In this document: piece by piece, positions 16,009-26,100 of the stretch | Numbering within the stretch: the stretch's first letter is position 1 | Layout: every line of letters begins with the position of its first letter | Program-made: the position numbers and the translations under genes | Assembly: GCF_003123685.1 (NCBI RefSeq) | Contig: NZ_QCYJ01000103.1 | Span: 62,001 to 126,000, forward strand | Length of the DNA stretch: 64,000 nt | Source of the DNA: Nocardia aurea | Lineage (GTDB): Bacteria; Actinomycetota; Actinomycetes; Mycobacteriales; Mycobacteriaceae | Reading direction: 5' to 3' | The notes under the pieces: model-generated | Databases searched by the model: none | Told to the model about the DNA's origin: nothing | What the model saw: the letters and a program-made list of their open reading frames with translations, nothing else

Positions 16009-17216
16009 GCGGTTCCCCGGTCGTCATCGTCGAGGCCGTTCGGTCCCCGCTCGGCCGCGGCAGGCAGGCCCGTGGGGGCAAGCCAGGCGGCGCGCTGTCC
16101 ACACTGCATCCGGTCGACCTGCTCGCCCAGGTCCTGATGGGCCTGATCGGGCGCAGCGGAGTGGATCCGGCGCTGGTCGACGACGTCCTCATCGGCTGCG
16201 TCAGCCAGGCCTCCGAACAGGCGTTCACGCCTGGTCGACTCGCCTGGCTGGCGGCCGGAATGCCGGATCACGTGCCCGGGGTGACGATCGACCGCCGCTG
16301 CGGGTCGGGCCAGCAGGCCGTGGAATTCGCCGCTCACGGGATCATGGCGGGCGCCTATGACATCGCTGTCGCGGGCGGCGTGGAGTCGATGAGTCGTGTC
16401 CCGATGGGTTCGGCCCGTCTCGGCGCCGATGTGTTCGGCGCCGGAGTCGCGGCACGGTATGCGCCCGGGCTTGTCGGACAGGGAGTTTCGGCGGAGTTGG
16501 TGGCGGCCCGCTACGGCATCACTCGACGCGATATGGACGAGTATTCCGCGCGGTCTCATGCCCGCGCCGAAGCGGCACGTGATGTGATGGCACGGGAGAT
16601 CGTGCCTGTCACCGTGCCCGGCGGTGACGGCTCACAGCGGCAGGTGATGGCGGACGAGACGGTCCGGGCAGAGACCACTGCTGACGCGCTCGCCGGCCTG
16701 AGACCTGTATTCGCCGATGACTCCGCCGCAGAGCGGTATCCCGATATCACCTGGTCGGTGACGGCGGGTAACTCCTCCCAGATCACCGACGGCGCGGCGG
16801 CTCTGCTGCTCATGAGCGAGGAGAAGGCCGCACAGCTCGGGCTGCGTCCGCGGGCTCGGATCCTGTCGACCGCAGTGGTCGGCTCCGATCCGGTGACGAT
16901 GCTCACCGGTCCGATCCCCGCCACGGAGAGGGCCCTCGACCGGGCTGGGCTGAAGCTCGAGGAGATCGATCACATCGAGGTCAACGAGGCGTTCGCGAGC
17001 GTACCGCTCTCCTGGCAGCGGCATTTCGATGCCGACGGCGACCGGCTCAATCCGTCCGGCGGTGCCATTGCGCTCGGGCACCCGCTCGGCGCCTCGGGTG
17101 CGCGCCTGCTGACCACGATGCTCGGCGCGCTGGAGGCATCGGACGGACGCTACGGATTGCAGACGATGTGCGAGAACGGCGGCATGGCCAACGCGCTGGT
17201 CGTCGAACGGCTCTGA
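16005..17216 (+). CDS. Acetyl-CoA acetyltransferase (thiolase)
   Basis: Thiolase of 403 residues with all catalytic residues: nucleophile Cys99 in DRRCGSGQQA, His359 in ALGHPLGASGAR and Cys389 in CENGG. NEAFASVP is the conserved Asn-Glu loop. It should cleave 3-ketoacyl-CoA to acetyl- or propionyl-CoA. The GTG start overlaps the SDR stop. Between an SDR and an acyl-CoA dehydrogenase it completes a beta-oxidation module, although no hydratase is in this operon (hydratases are elsewhere in the window). Confidence 0.93.
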   Translation: MSGSPVVIVEAVRSPLGRGRQARGGKPGGALSTLHPVDLLAQVLMGLIGRSGVDPALVDDVLIGCVSQASEQAFTPGRLAWLAAGMPDHVPGVTIDRRCGSGQQAVEFAAHGIMAGAYDIAVAGGVESMSRVPMGSARLGADVFGAGVAARYAPGLVGQGVSAELVAARYGITRRDMDEYSARSHARAEAARDVMAREIVPVTVPGGDGSQRQVMADETVRAETTADALAGLRPVFADDSAAERYPDITWSVTAGNSSQITDGAAALLLMSEEKAAQLGLRPRARILSTAVVGSDPVTMLTGPIPATERALDRAGLKLEEIDHIEVNEAFASVPLSWQRHFDADGDRLNPSGGAIALGHPLGASGARLLTTMLGALEASDGRYGLQTMCENGGMANALVVERL

Positions 17217-17264
17217 CGGGCCGCGTGCACCGGCCCGGACCATCCAACACGCGGAGTCACCACC

Positions 17265-18410
17265 ATGATGCGACGCACCCTGTTCGACGAGGATCACGAG
17301 GCATTCCGGGATACCGTGCGCCGATTCCTCCAGGCGCGGGCCGTGCCCCACTACGAGGAATGGGAAGCTATCGGGCACCCGGACCGGGAATTCTGGCGGG
17401 AGGCAGGCAAGATCGGCGCGCTCGGCACACAGATCCCGGAGGAATACGGCGGGGGCGGGCAGACATCGTTCCTCTACAACGTCGTCCTCACCGAGGAAGC
17501 GCAGCGTGCCGGACTGGCCCTCGGCGGCCTGCGCGTACACACCGACATCTGCATGCCGTATTTCCTCGAACTCGCCACCGCCGAGCAGCAGGCGCGCTGG
17601 CTTCCGCGTCTTGCCAGCGGTGAGGCGATCGCCGCGCTGGCGATGAGCGAGCCGGGCGCGGGCTCGGATATGAAGGCGATGGGGACGACCGCGGTGCGCG
17701 ACGGCGACCACTACATCGTGAACGGGTCCAAGACCTTCATCACGAACGGCCGGACCGCGGATCTGCTCATCCTCGCGGTCAAGACCGACCCCGCCGCGGG
17801 CCGCGACGGGATCTCGCTGCTCGTGGTCGACGCCGAGACCGAGGGGTTCGTCCGCGGGCGCAAGCTCGAGAAACTCGGCCTGAAGTCGCAGGACCTCGCC
17901 GAGCTGAGTTTCACCGATATGCGTGTGCCCGTGGCGAATCGGCTCGGTGCGGAGGAGCAGGGGTTCGGCCATCTCACCCGCAACCTCGCCCAGGAACGAC
18001 TCTCGATCGCGGTCAACAGTCAAGCTGCGGCGCTGCGCGCCGTCGAGACCACGGTCGAGTACGTATCGACGCGGCGGGCATTCGGCACCACGGTCGGCTC
18101 GTTCCAGAACACCAAGTTCGAGTTGGCCGCGTGCGCCGCGGAAGTCGAGGCCGGACAGTCGTTGCTCGACCGTGCATTACTCGCCCATGAGGCGGGTGAA
18201 CTCGGCCCCGCCGACGCGGCGAAGGTCAAGTTGTTCTGTACCGAACTCCAGGGCCGGGTCGTCGACCGCTGTCTCCAGTTGTACGGCGGGTACGGCTACA
18301 TCCTCGAATACCCCATCGCCAAGGCATACGCCGACGCCAGGGTCACCCGGATCTACGCCGGGTCCAGCGAGATCATGAAGACGATCATCGCCAAGGACCT
18401 CGGCCTGTAA
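17265..18410 (+). CDS. Acyl-CoA dehydrogenase, LCAD-like active site
   Basis: 381 residues, FAD-dependent. MSEPGAGSD and KTFITNG form the flavin/substrate site, and LYGGYGYILEYP the C-terminal flavin loop. The motif that carries the catalytic base in MCAD reads RIYAGSSEIM with Ala instead of Glu, as in long-chain and isovaleryl-CoA dehydrogenases, where the base sits in helix G; VETTVEYVSTRRAFG here offers a Glu at that site. So it should introduce an alpha,beta double bond in an acyl-CoA, probably long or branched. Two ATGs in a row; the first is taken. Ends the operon, before a 22-bp hairpin. Confidence 0.92.
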   Translation: MMRRTLFDEDHEAFRDTVRRFLQARAVPHYEEWEAIGHPDREFWREAGKIGALGTQIPEEYGGGGQTSFLYNVVLTEEAQRAGLALGGLRVHTDICMPYFLELATAEQQARWLPRLASGEAIAALAMSEPGAGSDMKAMGTTAVRDGDHYIVNGSKTFITNGRTADLLILAVKTDPAAGRDGISLLVVDAETEGFVRGRKLEKLGLKSQDLAELSFTDMRVPVANRLGAEEQGFGHLTRNLAQERLSIAVNSQAAALRAVETTVEYVSTRRAFGTTVGSFQNTKFELAACAAEVEAGQSLLDRALLAHEAGELGPADAAKVKLFCTELQGRVVDRCLQLYGGYGYILEYPIAKAYADARVTRIYAGSSEIMKTIIAKDLGL

Positions 18411-18436
18411 CGCCTCGGCCGGTGACACAGAGACAG

Positions 18437-18481
18437 GAAATGCCCTGCGGGGCCGGGAATCCCGGCCCCGCAGGGCATTTC
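18437..18481. terminator. Very strong hairpin terminator
   Basis: Arms 18437-18458 and 18460-18481 are perfectly complementary over 22 bp (outer GAAATGCCCTG, inner GGGGCCGGGA). It separates convergent operons. There is no long T tract, but the arm begins with GAAA and ends TTTC, which serves both directions. Confidence 0.88.
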
Positions 18482-18486
18482 GAGTT

Positions 18487-19452
18487 TCACCCCTGATGCG
18501 CGACGATCTCGATCAGCGCACCGTCCAACTCGTCCGGATCGATCCGGAGCAGTTCCCCGCCAGCCGACCCGAGAGTGATCCGACTGAACCGCGTGCCGCG
18601 CTCGGCCAGGTCCTTTTCCTTCGCGTCGAGGTCGATCGCCGAGAGCCGGATGTAGTAGGGACCCGGCCCCCAGTTGTAGAGGTACCGACCCTCGTCGGTG
18701 GCCCACTTCGTCGGCTCGATCAGGTCGAGTGTGCCGCTGTGGCCGAGGGCGAAGCCCATCCGCGCGCGGCGCAGCCCCTCGTCCGGGAATTCCTCGATCG
18801 TCACCGGTTCCCAGTCCAGGTTCGCGCGCAACCGCGAGAGCACATCGTGGAGGTCGCGCACGAGAAAGCCGCGGGCCACGACACGGACTAGATCGGTGGG
18901 GCGCGGGTGACGCGGCTCCGGTGGCGGGACGTCGTAGGCCGCGTCGGGCAGTTGAAGCGGGCCCGCTGCCATGATCTCTACGCACAATCCGCCGTCGATC
19001 TCGGGGCGGTAGCGCGGATCCTCGGGTCGGCAGCCGAGCCAGATCCGGTCGAACGGCATCTCCGGGGTGAGCCGGGCGACGCGGAAAGGCACTTTCCGCT
19101 CGTGCAGTCGCTGTACCATGCCTTCGAGGTCGTCGGTGATGAGCACGGTCGCGTGTGTCTTGATCGGACGCGTCGGACCCTGGAATTCCTCGAGGCTGTG
19201 CAGATAGATCGGGAACATCGGGTCGCCCTGGTTGGGTGCGTCGAGATGGCCCTGGGGCTCGATACGGGTCGGTGCGACCGCCAGCGACTTGTGGGTGCGC
19301 AGGAAATGGGCGACATAGGGGTGGCCGGGGAAGGCCTGGCGCCAGTTCGGGTGGCCGTACACGCCGACTTTGGCGGTCAACAGTTCTGCCATCCGGTCGG
19401 CGTCCTTCACCATCAGGTCGCCGCTCAGCAGCATCGTGAAAGGCGAGGTCAT
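18487..19452 (-). CDS. Vicinal-oxygen-chelate (VOC/glyoxalase-like) two-module protein
   Basis: 321 residues with two VOC-like halves: the first with THATVLITDDLEGMVQRLHER, the second with VRVVARGFLVRDLHDVLSRL and ALIEIVAH. Metal ligands are not clear in both halves, so it may be a non-extradiol member (isomerase, epimerase or binding protein). Its ATG overlaps the stop of the FAH-family gene. It is last in a minus operon with ferredoxin reductase and FAH hydrolase. Function not assigned beyond the fold; a ring-cleavage role is suggested only by neighbours. Confidence 0.75.
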   Translation of the reverse strand: MTSPFTMLLSGDLMVKDADRMAELLTAKVGVYGHPNWRQAFPGHPYVAHFLRTHKSLAVAPTRIEPQGHLDAPNQGDPMFPIYLHSLEEFQGPTRPIKTHATVLITDDLEGMVQRLHERKVPFRVARLTPEMPFDRIWLGCRPEDPRYRPEIDGGLCVEIMAAGPLQLPDAAYDVPPPEPRHPRPTDLVRVVARGFLVRDLHDVLSRLRANLDWEPVTIEEFPDEGLRRARMGFALGHSGTLDLIEPTKWATDEGRYLYNWGPGPYYIRLSAIDLDAKEKDLAERGTRFSRITLGSAGGELLRIDPDELDGALIEIVAHQG

Positions 19453-20297
19453 CGGGTCACCGCCGGTGGGCGCGCGCCGACTCGATTGCGCTGTGCCCCG
19501 AGGTGCTCGATGCTGATCTCGACAAGGTCGCCCGGTGCGAGGTAGCGTCCGTCCTCGTGACCGACGCCGTCGGGGGTGCCGGTGAAGACGACGTCCCCGG
19601 CTCGCAACGGTGTGCGCTCGTCGGCCCAGGTGACGAGGGTGTCGAGGGAGAACGACATATCCGACGTCCGCGCCGACTGACGCCTCTCGCCGTTGACGGT
19701 CAGCGTCAGGGAAAGGTCCGGCAGGCCGGGGCCGAACTCGTCGGCGGTCACGATCCACGGCCCGAGCGGGGTCGCGCGGACCTGGCTCTTCGCCGAGAAC
19801 ATGTCCATCCCGGTCACCGATCCGCCGAACTGGAGGTCGCGCAGCGAGGTGTCGTTGCCGACGGTGTAGCCGAGGACCGACCCCGCGGGTGCCGTGCGGT
19901 CCACCGGCCCGGCCATGACGAAGACGAACTCGACCTCGAAGTCGAGCGCCTCGCTGATCGCGGGGTACTCGATGTCGTCGTATGCGCCGATGAGCGCGTC
20001 GAACGGTTTCCAGAAGCCGGCCGGATGCGGGGTCGGCGTGATGCCGAGGCCGGCGACGTGGCGGGCATAGGTGGCGCCGAGGCAGACGACCTTCGAGGTC
20101 TCCTCTGCGGGTGCCAGGATCGTGAGGCTGTCGAGGGGGCGCGGGATTCCGAAGTCCAGGACGCCCGTGTCCCAGGTGGTGCTCAGTGGGCGGGCCCATT
20201 CGCCGATACCGCCGCGGATCGGGCGGACCCAAGTCTCGTCGTCGTCGACCAGAGCCCAGAACGTGGTAGGCCCGTCGGCCAGACGTCCCAGCTTCAT
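19449..20297 (-). CDS. FAH-family hydrolase/hydratase
   Basis: 282 residues. Metal site LDFEVEFVFVMAG (Glu pair) and VGNDTSLRD, family loop VFTGTPDGVG. It is of the usual short FAH length, like 2-hydroxyhepta-2,4-diene-1,7-dioate isomerases, 5-carboxymethyl-2-hydroxymuconate isomerases and acylpyruvases. It overlaps the reductase gene upstream and the VOC gene downstream by 4 bases each, so the three are translationally coupled. Probably cleaves a C-C bond in an oxo-acid intermediate. Confidence 0.87.
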   Translation of the reverse strand: MKLGRLADGPTTFWALVDDDETWVRPIRGGIGEWARPLSTTWDTGVLDFGIPRPLDSLTILAPAEETSKVVCLGATYARHVAGLGITPTPHPAGFWKPFDALIGAYDDIEYPAISEALDFEVEFVFVMAGPVDRTAPAGSVLGYTVGNDTSLRDLQFGGSVTGMDMFSAKSQVRATPLGPWIVTADEFGPGLPDLSLTLTVNGERRQSARTSDMSFSLDTLVTWADERTPLRAGDVVFTGTPDGVGHEDGRYLAPGDLVEISIEHLGAQRNRVGARPPAVTR

Positions 20298-21541
20298 ACA
20301 TACTCCTTCTGCGTCGCGGCGGCAGCCGACTCGGCCCGTTCGCCGAGATCGTGGCGGGAATCGGTGAGGTGTTCGAGGGAGACCGGCAGCCGTTCGGTCA
20401 TGATGCGCCGAACCGACCGGACATCGTCTGTGCGATTGAATGCGACACAGCCGACGAGCCCGCCGTCGCGGGTGAGCACCGCCGAGAAGTTCCAGCCGTC
20501 GACATCTCCGCGCAGATGCACATCGTCGGTCGGCTGGGGCTTGCCTGCGATCTGGATGGTGACGTCGTACTGGTCGGACCAGACCCAGGGCACCTCTGCG
20601 AACTCCTCGCTGCCGCCCACCATATTCTTGGCCGCGATCTTGGCCTGGTGCTGGGCGTTCTGCCAGTGTTCGACGCGCATCCGTCGACCGAGGTAGGGCT
20701 GCGGGGCATTGGCGACGTCACCGACCGCGAAGACGTCGGGATCCGACGTCCGGCACTGCGCGTCGACGACGACCCCGTTCTCCACCCGCAGGCCCCCGCG
20801 CAGTGCGAGGTCGTCGCGCGGCACCATGCCGATTCCGACCACGATCAGGTCGGCCGGGTAGCTGGTGCCGTCCGCGGCGTGGGCCACCAATCCGCGCGGC
20901 CCTTCAGCTATGTCGGATACCGCGATGTCGGTATGGAACGTGACGCCGTGTTCGGTGTGCAGCCGCATGTAGAGCCCGGCCAGGGTCGGCGGCAGCAGTC
21001 GCTCGAGCGGGGCGCGCCTGCCCTCCAGGACAGTGACCTCGCAGCCGAGGGCGCTGGCACTCGCTGCCACCTCACCGCCGATGAAACCGCCGCCGATGAC
21101 GACCAGCCTGGTGTCCGGTCCCAGCTGTCGCCCGATCGCGAGGGAGTCCTCGACGTTGCGCAGGGTGAAGACACCGGGCACGCCGTCGGAGCCCGGCAGG
21201 GTGCGTGGGCGGCCGCCGGTCGCGATGAGGACTTTGTCGTATGCCAGTTCTTCGCCGGTGGACAGCTGCACGACCTTCCGCACGACGTCCAGGTCGGTTG
21301 CGGCCACCGCCGTGCGGATCTCGATGTCCTTCTTCTCGTACCAGGCAGGCGGGCGCAGCGCGGTTCGTTCGGGGTCCTCCTCGCCGCGCAGGACCCCCTT
21401 GCTCAGTGGCGGCTTGGAATACGGCGCCCGCGGCTCCTCGCAGAGCACGACGATCCGGCCGGTGAAGCCTTCGGCCCGCAGGGCCAATGCGGCGGTCCCG
21501 CCGCCGACCCCACCTCCGATGACCACAAAGGTCTCGCTCAC
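20294..21541 (-). CDS. NAD(P)H:ferredoxin/rubredoxin-type reductase
   Basis: 415 residues, class of putidaredoxin/BphA4-type flavoproteins. FAD motif GGGVGGGTAALALR at the N-terminus, NAD(P) motif VIGGGFIGGEVAASA in the middle and VFAVGDVANAP for FAD ribityl. KPPLSKG is the family signature near residue 45. It passes electrons from NAD(P)H to ferredoxin, and is the only such reductase in the window, so it may serve both P450s and the Rieske oxygenase. First gene of a minus operon, divergent from a 3-hydroxyacyl-CoA dehydrogenase. Confidence 0.92.
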   Translation of the reverse strand: MSETFVVIGGGVGGGTAALALRAEGFTGRIVVLCEEPRAPYSKPPLSKGVLRGEEDPERTALRPPAWYEKKDIEIRTAVAATDLDVVRKVVQLSTGEELAYDKVLIATGGRPRTLPGSDGVPGVFTLRNVEDSLAIGRQLGPDTRLVVIGGGFIGGEVAASASALGCEVTVLEGRRAPLERLLPPTLAGLYMRLHTEHGVTFHTDIAVSDIAEGPRGLVAHAADGTSYPADLIVVGIGMVPRDDLALRGGLRVENGVVVDAQCRTSDPDVFAVGDVANAPQPYLGRRMRVEHWQNAQHQAKIAAKNMVGGSEEFAEVPWVWSDQYDVTIQIAGKPQPTDDVHLRGDVDGWNFSAVLTRDGGLVGCVAFNRTDDVRSVRRIMTERLPVSLEHLTDSRHDLGERAESAAAATQKEYV

Positions 21542-21670
21542 GTCCTGCCTCCCACTCGGTTCCGACGGCGGATGACCACCCGTCGTCTTGATACGACTTG
21601 ATCAGATAGTGTCATATTTGTCTCTAGTTGTGAACGGCGAGAGAATGACGACCAGAGAAGGCGGAGTCGA

Positions 21671-22525
21671 ATGCGGATCACGGTGATCGGTGCGGGAACG
21701 ATGGGAAGCGGAATCGCTCAGCTGGTGGCGACGGCGGGCCACGACACGTCCCTGGTCGATGTGGGAGAGGAACAACTGCGCCGCGGTCGGGCCTCGATCG
21801 AGGAGAGCCTGCGTCGGTTCGTCGCGAAGGGCGCTGTGGCCGAGTCCGACGCCGAAGACATCCTCGAGCGCGTGCTCACCGGCACGTCGGTCGCCGCGTC
21901 GGTCGCCGATGCCGACATCGTCATCGAGTCGGTCATCGAGGTGCTCGAGGTGAAGCGGGCCGTCTTCGTCGAGGCGGCCCGGTACGCCCCGGCCGATGCC
22001 CTCCTCGCCACCAACACCAGCCAGCTCTCGATCACGGCCATCGGCGCGGCGATCCCGGTCGCCGCCTCGCGACTGGTCGGCCTCCATTTCTTCAATCCAC
22101 CCGTTCTGATGCGCCTCATCGAGGTCGTGGCGGGATTGGAGTCGAGCGAGGAGGTAATCGAGCGGGCGCTGGAGTTCGGGGCGTCGCTCGGAAAGGAAAC
22201 CGTCCTGTGTCGCAAGGACAGCCCGGGTTTCCTGACCTCCAGGATCTCGGCTCTGGTTCGGCTGGAATGCCTTCGGATGCTGGAGGAGGGTGTCGCGAGC
22301 GCGGAGGATATCGACAAGGCGCTGAAAGTCGGCTTCAACTGGCCCATGGGGCCACTGGAACTCGGCGACTTCAATGGGCTGGACACCTATCTGCATATCC
22401 TGGAGTCGCTGGAGCGGACTCTCGGGGATCGGTTCAAACCGACCGTGACCCTCCGCAATCTGGTGTCGGCGGGGCGGCTCGGGCGCAAGACCGGCCACGG
22501 CATCTACACCTACCCGGAGTCCTGA
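21671..22525 (+). CDS. 3-hydroxyacyl-CoA dehydrogenase
   Basis: 284 residues, the stand-alone 3-hydroxybutyryl/acyl-CoA dehydrogenase type. NAD motif IGAGTMGSGIAQL; catalytic His in GLHFFNPPVLM with Glu in LIEVV; C-terminal dimer domain with GFNWPMGPLELGDF. It oxidises L-3-hydroxyacyl-CoA to 3-ketoacyl-CoA. GAGAAGGCGGAG precedes the ATG. Its 3' end overlaps the frameshifted Lrp/AsnC gene by 16 bases, convergent. Confidence 0.93.
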   Translation: MRITVIGAGTMGSGIAQLVATAGHDTSLVDVGEEQLRRGRASIEESLRRFVAKGAVAESDAEDILERVLTGTSVAASVADADIVIESVIEVLEVKRAVFVEAARYAPADALLATNTSQLSITAIGAAIPVAASRLVGLHFFNPPVLMRLIEVVAGLESSEEVIERALEFGASLGKETVLCRKDSPGFLTSRISALVRLECLRMLEEGVASAEDIDKALKVGFNWPMGPLELGDFNGLDTYLHILESLERTLGDRFKPTVTLRNLVSAGRLGRKTGHGIYTYPES

Positions 22526-23014
22526 GCACCCCGGCCCCGGCCTGTGCCGGTGGTCATGCTCCGCAGCAGTGGGCCGACCCGATAGGGCACCGGTGTGGTG
22601 AGCGCGATCTCGGTATTCGTCCGCACCACCCCCCGGGATCGCGAGCAGGTCGTGCAGGAGTTCCTGGAGTTCCGGATTGCCGGGTGTGGCGACTCGAACG
22701 AGCAGGTCGCTGCGGCCGGTCGTCGCGTGGACCTCCAGCGCCGAAGGCGGGGCGCGCAACTGCTCGACGACCGAGGCCAGCGCGCCCTGTGCGAGTTCCA
22801 TCCGCACGAAGGCGTGCACGGGCAGCCCCACTTCGCGCAGGTTGATCCGAGTCGTGAACGCGTCGAGGACGCCCGTGTCGGTCAACCGGCGCAGTCGGGC
22901 CTGCACGGTGTTGCGGGCGACGCCGAGTCGCCCGGCGAGTTCGCGGATCCCGACGCGGGGATCGGTGTCCAGCGCGGTCAGCAGTGCGACGTCGAGCTTG
23001 TCGATGCTGCTCAT
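22510..23014 (-). pseudogene. Lrp/AsnC-family regulator with frameshift in a G6 tract
   Basis: N-terminal winged helix IRELAGRLGVARNTVQARLR, then the ligand (RAM) domain with VHAFVRMEL and GRSDLLVRVA, all in one frame from the ATG behind GAGGTG. At six consecutive G (C on the plus strand, 22629-22634) the frame leaves the family; removing one G gives IPGVVRTNTEIALTTPVPYR and a stop at 22510, the normal ending of about 165 residues. Without correction the frame would run on antisense through the neighbouring gene for over 1 kb. The tract may be a sequence error, a phase-variable switch or a true mutation. Divergent from the indolepyruvate oxidoreductase, which it probably regulates. Confidence 0.72.
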
Positions 23015-23071
23015 TCGGATCACCTCGTGCGCGTCCGGAACGGTCTCGCTGAGCACAGTGCCCAACCTTGA

Positions 23072-23119
23072 TGGAACATATTGACAATTATCTGTCTCAT
23101 TCGTCAATCTGATGTTCCA
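23072..23119. promoter_or_regulatory. Nested inverted repeat between AsnC-type regulator and its divergent target
   Basis: TGGAACAT (23072-23079) and ATGTTCCA (23112-23119) are perfect inverted arms; inside them TTGAC and GTCAA pair again. It sits in the 125-base gap between the Lrp/AsnC regulator and the oxidoreductase, where autoregulators of this family bind. Confidence 0.5.
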
Positions 23120-23139
23120 GGTCGACCAGGAAGGGACTC

Positions 23140-26100
23140 GTGACGGAGATCGCAGGATGTAGCACGCCGACAGCCACCGGCGCCTCGGCAGCACCGCTGG
23201 ACTACCACCTCGAAGACCGCTACCGCCTCGGAGCAGGACCGGTGCTGTTGAGCGGAGCCCAGGCCGTGGCCCGGCTGCTGGTCGAGCAACAGGCGCGAGA
23301 CGAACGCGCGGGTCTGTCCACCGCCAGTCTGGTGTCGGGATATCCGGGCAGTCCGCTTGCAGGTCTGGACAAGATCTTGGCGGGCGTTCCCGAGCTTCGG
23401 ACCCAGCACGGAATGCGGCTCGTTCCCGGGCTCAACGAGGAACTCGCGGCGACCTCGGTCTGGGGTAGTCAGACTGAGTTGCCGACCGGCGTACGGACCG
23501 TGGACGGGGTCGTCGGAATCTGGTACGGCAAGGGCCCCGGCGTGGACCGGGCAGGCGATGCGCTGCGCCACGGGTCGCTCTACGGCGCGCACCCGTCGGG
23601 CGGCGTGGTCGTGCTCGCCGCCGACGACCCCGGCTCGAAGTCGTCGTCGGTGCCGTGCGTCAGCGAGCGCTCACTGGCCGCGATGAACATCCCGGTGCTC
23701 TACCCACGCAACGCCACTGAAGTCGTCACCATGGGCATGCACGCGGTGACCATGTCCCGCGCCGCCGGAGTATGGGTGGCGCTCAAGATCGTCGCCGACG
23801 TCGCCGACGGTGTATTCACCGTGGACGCGGATTTCGCGGCGCTGCGCTCGCGGGTCCCGCAGATCATGTGGGACGGCGCCGCCTGGACCTACCGTCAGCG
23901 CATCGCCGCCGACCCCACCGACAGTCTGCTCGCCGAAGCCGATCTTCTCGGGCCGCGCTGGGCGATGGTGGAGGCGTACGGGGCGGTGAACCACCTCGAT
24001 GTGGTCGAGATCGACACGGCCGACGCTTGGCTCGGCATTGTCGCTGCAGGCTTGCAGTACGACGCCGTGCGGCAGGCGCTGCGCAATCTGGGCCTCGGCG
24101 ACGACGATTCGCTGCGACGGGCCGGGATCCGGCTGCTGCGGATCGGCATGCCGTACCCGCTGGGCGGCACGATCCTCGGCCGATTCGCCGAAGGGCTAGA
24201 GGAACTGCTCGTCATCGAGGAGAAGACGCCCTTCATCGAGGCGCAAGTCCGCGACATCCTCTACGGCCGCCCCGGCGCGCCGCTCGTGACCGGAGCCAGG
24301 GACCGGGACCGGAAATCGCTGGTACCGGTCACGGGCACCGTCACCGCCGAGACCCTGCTGGCCCCGCTGCGGCGGGTGCTCCGAGGCCGGGTAGAACTCT
24401 CCGTCCCGCCGACGCCGTCGCGCGCGCTGCTTCCGCTCGCGGCCGTCAGGCGCACGCCCTACTTCTGCAGCGGCTGCCCGCACAACCGCTCGACCGTCCT
24501 TCCCGACGGCTCGATCGGCGCGGGTGGCATCGGCTGCCACACGATGGTGACGATCGCGAGCCGGGAAACCGCGCAGGTCACCGGTATCACCCAGATGGGC
24601 GGCGAGGGCGCGCAGTGGATCGGTCAAGCGCCGTTCACCGATGTGCCGCACATCTTCCAGAACGTCGGCGACGGCACCTTCTTCCACTCCGGGCAACTCG
24701 CGGTGCAAGCCTGTGTCGCCGCCGGGGTCAACATCACCTACAAGGTCCTCTACAACCAGGTCGTCGCCATGACCGGCGCCCAGGACGCGCAGGGGGCACT
24801 CGGGGTGGCCGCACTCACCCGGAAGTTGCACGCGGAGGGGGTCCGCCGGATCATCGTGTGCGCCGACGAGCCGGGAAAATACGGCCGACGCGCGGGTTTC
24901 GCACCGATTGTCGACGTGTGGCATCGCGACCGTCTCGACGAGGCTCAACGCATCCTGCGCGATGTCGACGGCGTCACCGTGCTGATCTACGACCAGCAGT
25001 GCGCGGCCGAGGCACGCAGACTCCGCAAGCGCGGCAAAGTCGCCGCGCAGCCGCTCAAAGTGGTCATCAACGAGGCGGTCTGCGAGGGCTGCGGCGACTG
25101 CGGGGTGAAGAGCAACTGTCTGTCGGTGCAGCCGGTGGACACCGAACTCGGACGCAAGACAAGGATCGATCAGACCTCGTGCAACACCGACTACAGCTGC
25201 CTGGCGGGCGACTGCCCATCCTTCGTGACGATTCTGACCGACCCCGGGGCGACGGCGCCGACGATCGAACGCAGGGCCGCCCCCGCGGTCCCCGATCCGG
25301 TGCTGCCGCGGATCGCCGATACCTGGGACGTCTTCCTGGCAGGCATCGGCGGCACCGGAGTGGTCACGGTGAACGCCGTTCTCGCGGCCGCCGCGCTGTT
25401 CGAAGGTCTGCGCAGCGCCGGACTCGACCAGACCGGACTGTCTCAGAAGGCAGGTCCGGTGACCTCTCACCTGCGGCTCAGCTCCGGCGAGGCTGGTGCC
25501 AACCGGCTGCTCGACGGGTCCGCCGATGTGATTCTCGCGTTCGACCTGATGGTCGCGACCGACCCGCGCAATCTGGCCGTGGCAGGTTCGGGCACCACCG
25601 CTGTGGCCTCGACGAGCCGCACCGCCACGGGTGAGATGGTCTACGACGCCTCGGTCCGATACCCCGAAGAGGGGGAGATGCTGGAGCGTCTGTCCGGTGC
25701 GTCACGGCAGCTGATCTCGTTCGACATGCTCGGTGCGGCCGAGCGGCTCCTGGGCTCCGCCGAGGCGGCGAACCTGATGCTCGTCGGCGCCGCGGTTCAG
25801 GCGGAGGCACTGCCGATCTCGCCCGCGTCGGTCCGTCGGGCCGTCGAACTCAACGGAGTCGCGGTCGAGGCCAATCTGGCCGCCTTCGATTGGGGGCGCT
25901 TCGCTGTGGCCGAGCCGGCGGCCTTCGCTGAGCTGGCCTCACCCGTACCCGCTGGGGCCGCCATCGATGACGGAGCCCGCTACCTGCGTGATTCCGTCTT
26001 GGAGGGAGAGACCCGACGTCTCGCCGGGATCAGGGCCGCGGGCCTGGAGGCACATTCGGGTCCGGCGGCGGCGCGCGGCTACGTGGGCCTGGTGGAGTCG

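Noticed and set aside
21602..23194. Minus-strand frame of 530 codons over the 3-hydroxyacyl-CoA dehydrogenase
   Set aside because: Only the first part is the Lrp/AsnC regulator; the rest is an antisense shadow entered through the G6 frameshift.
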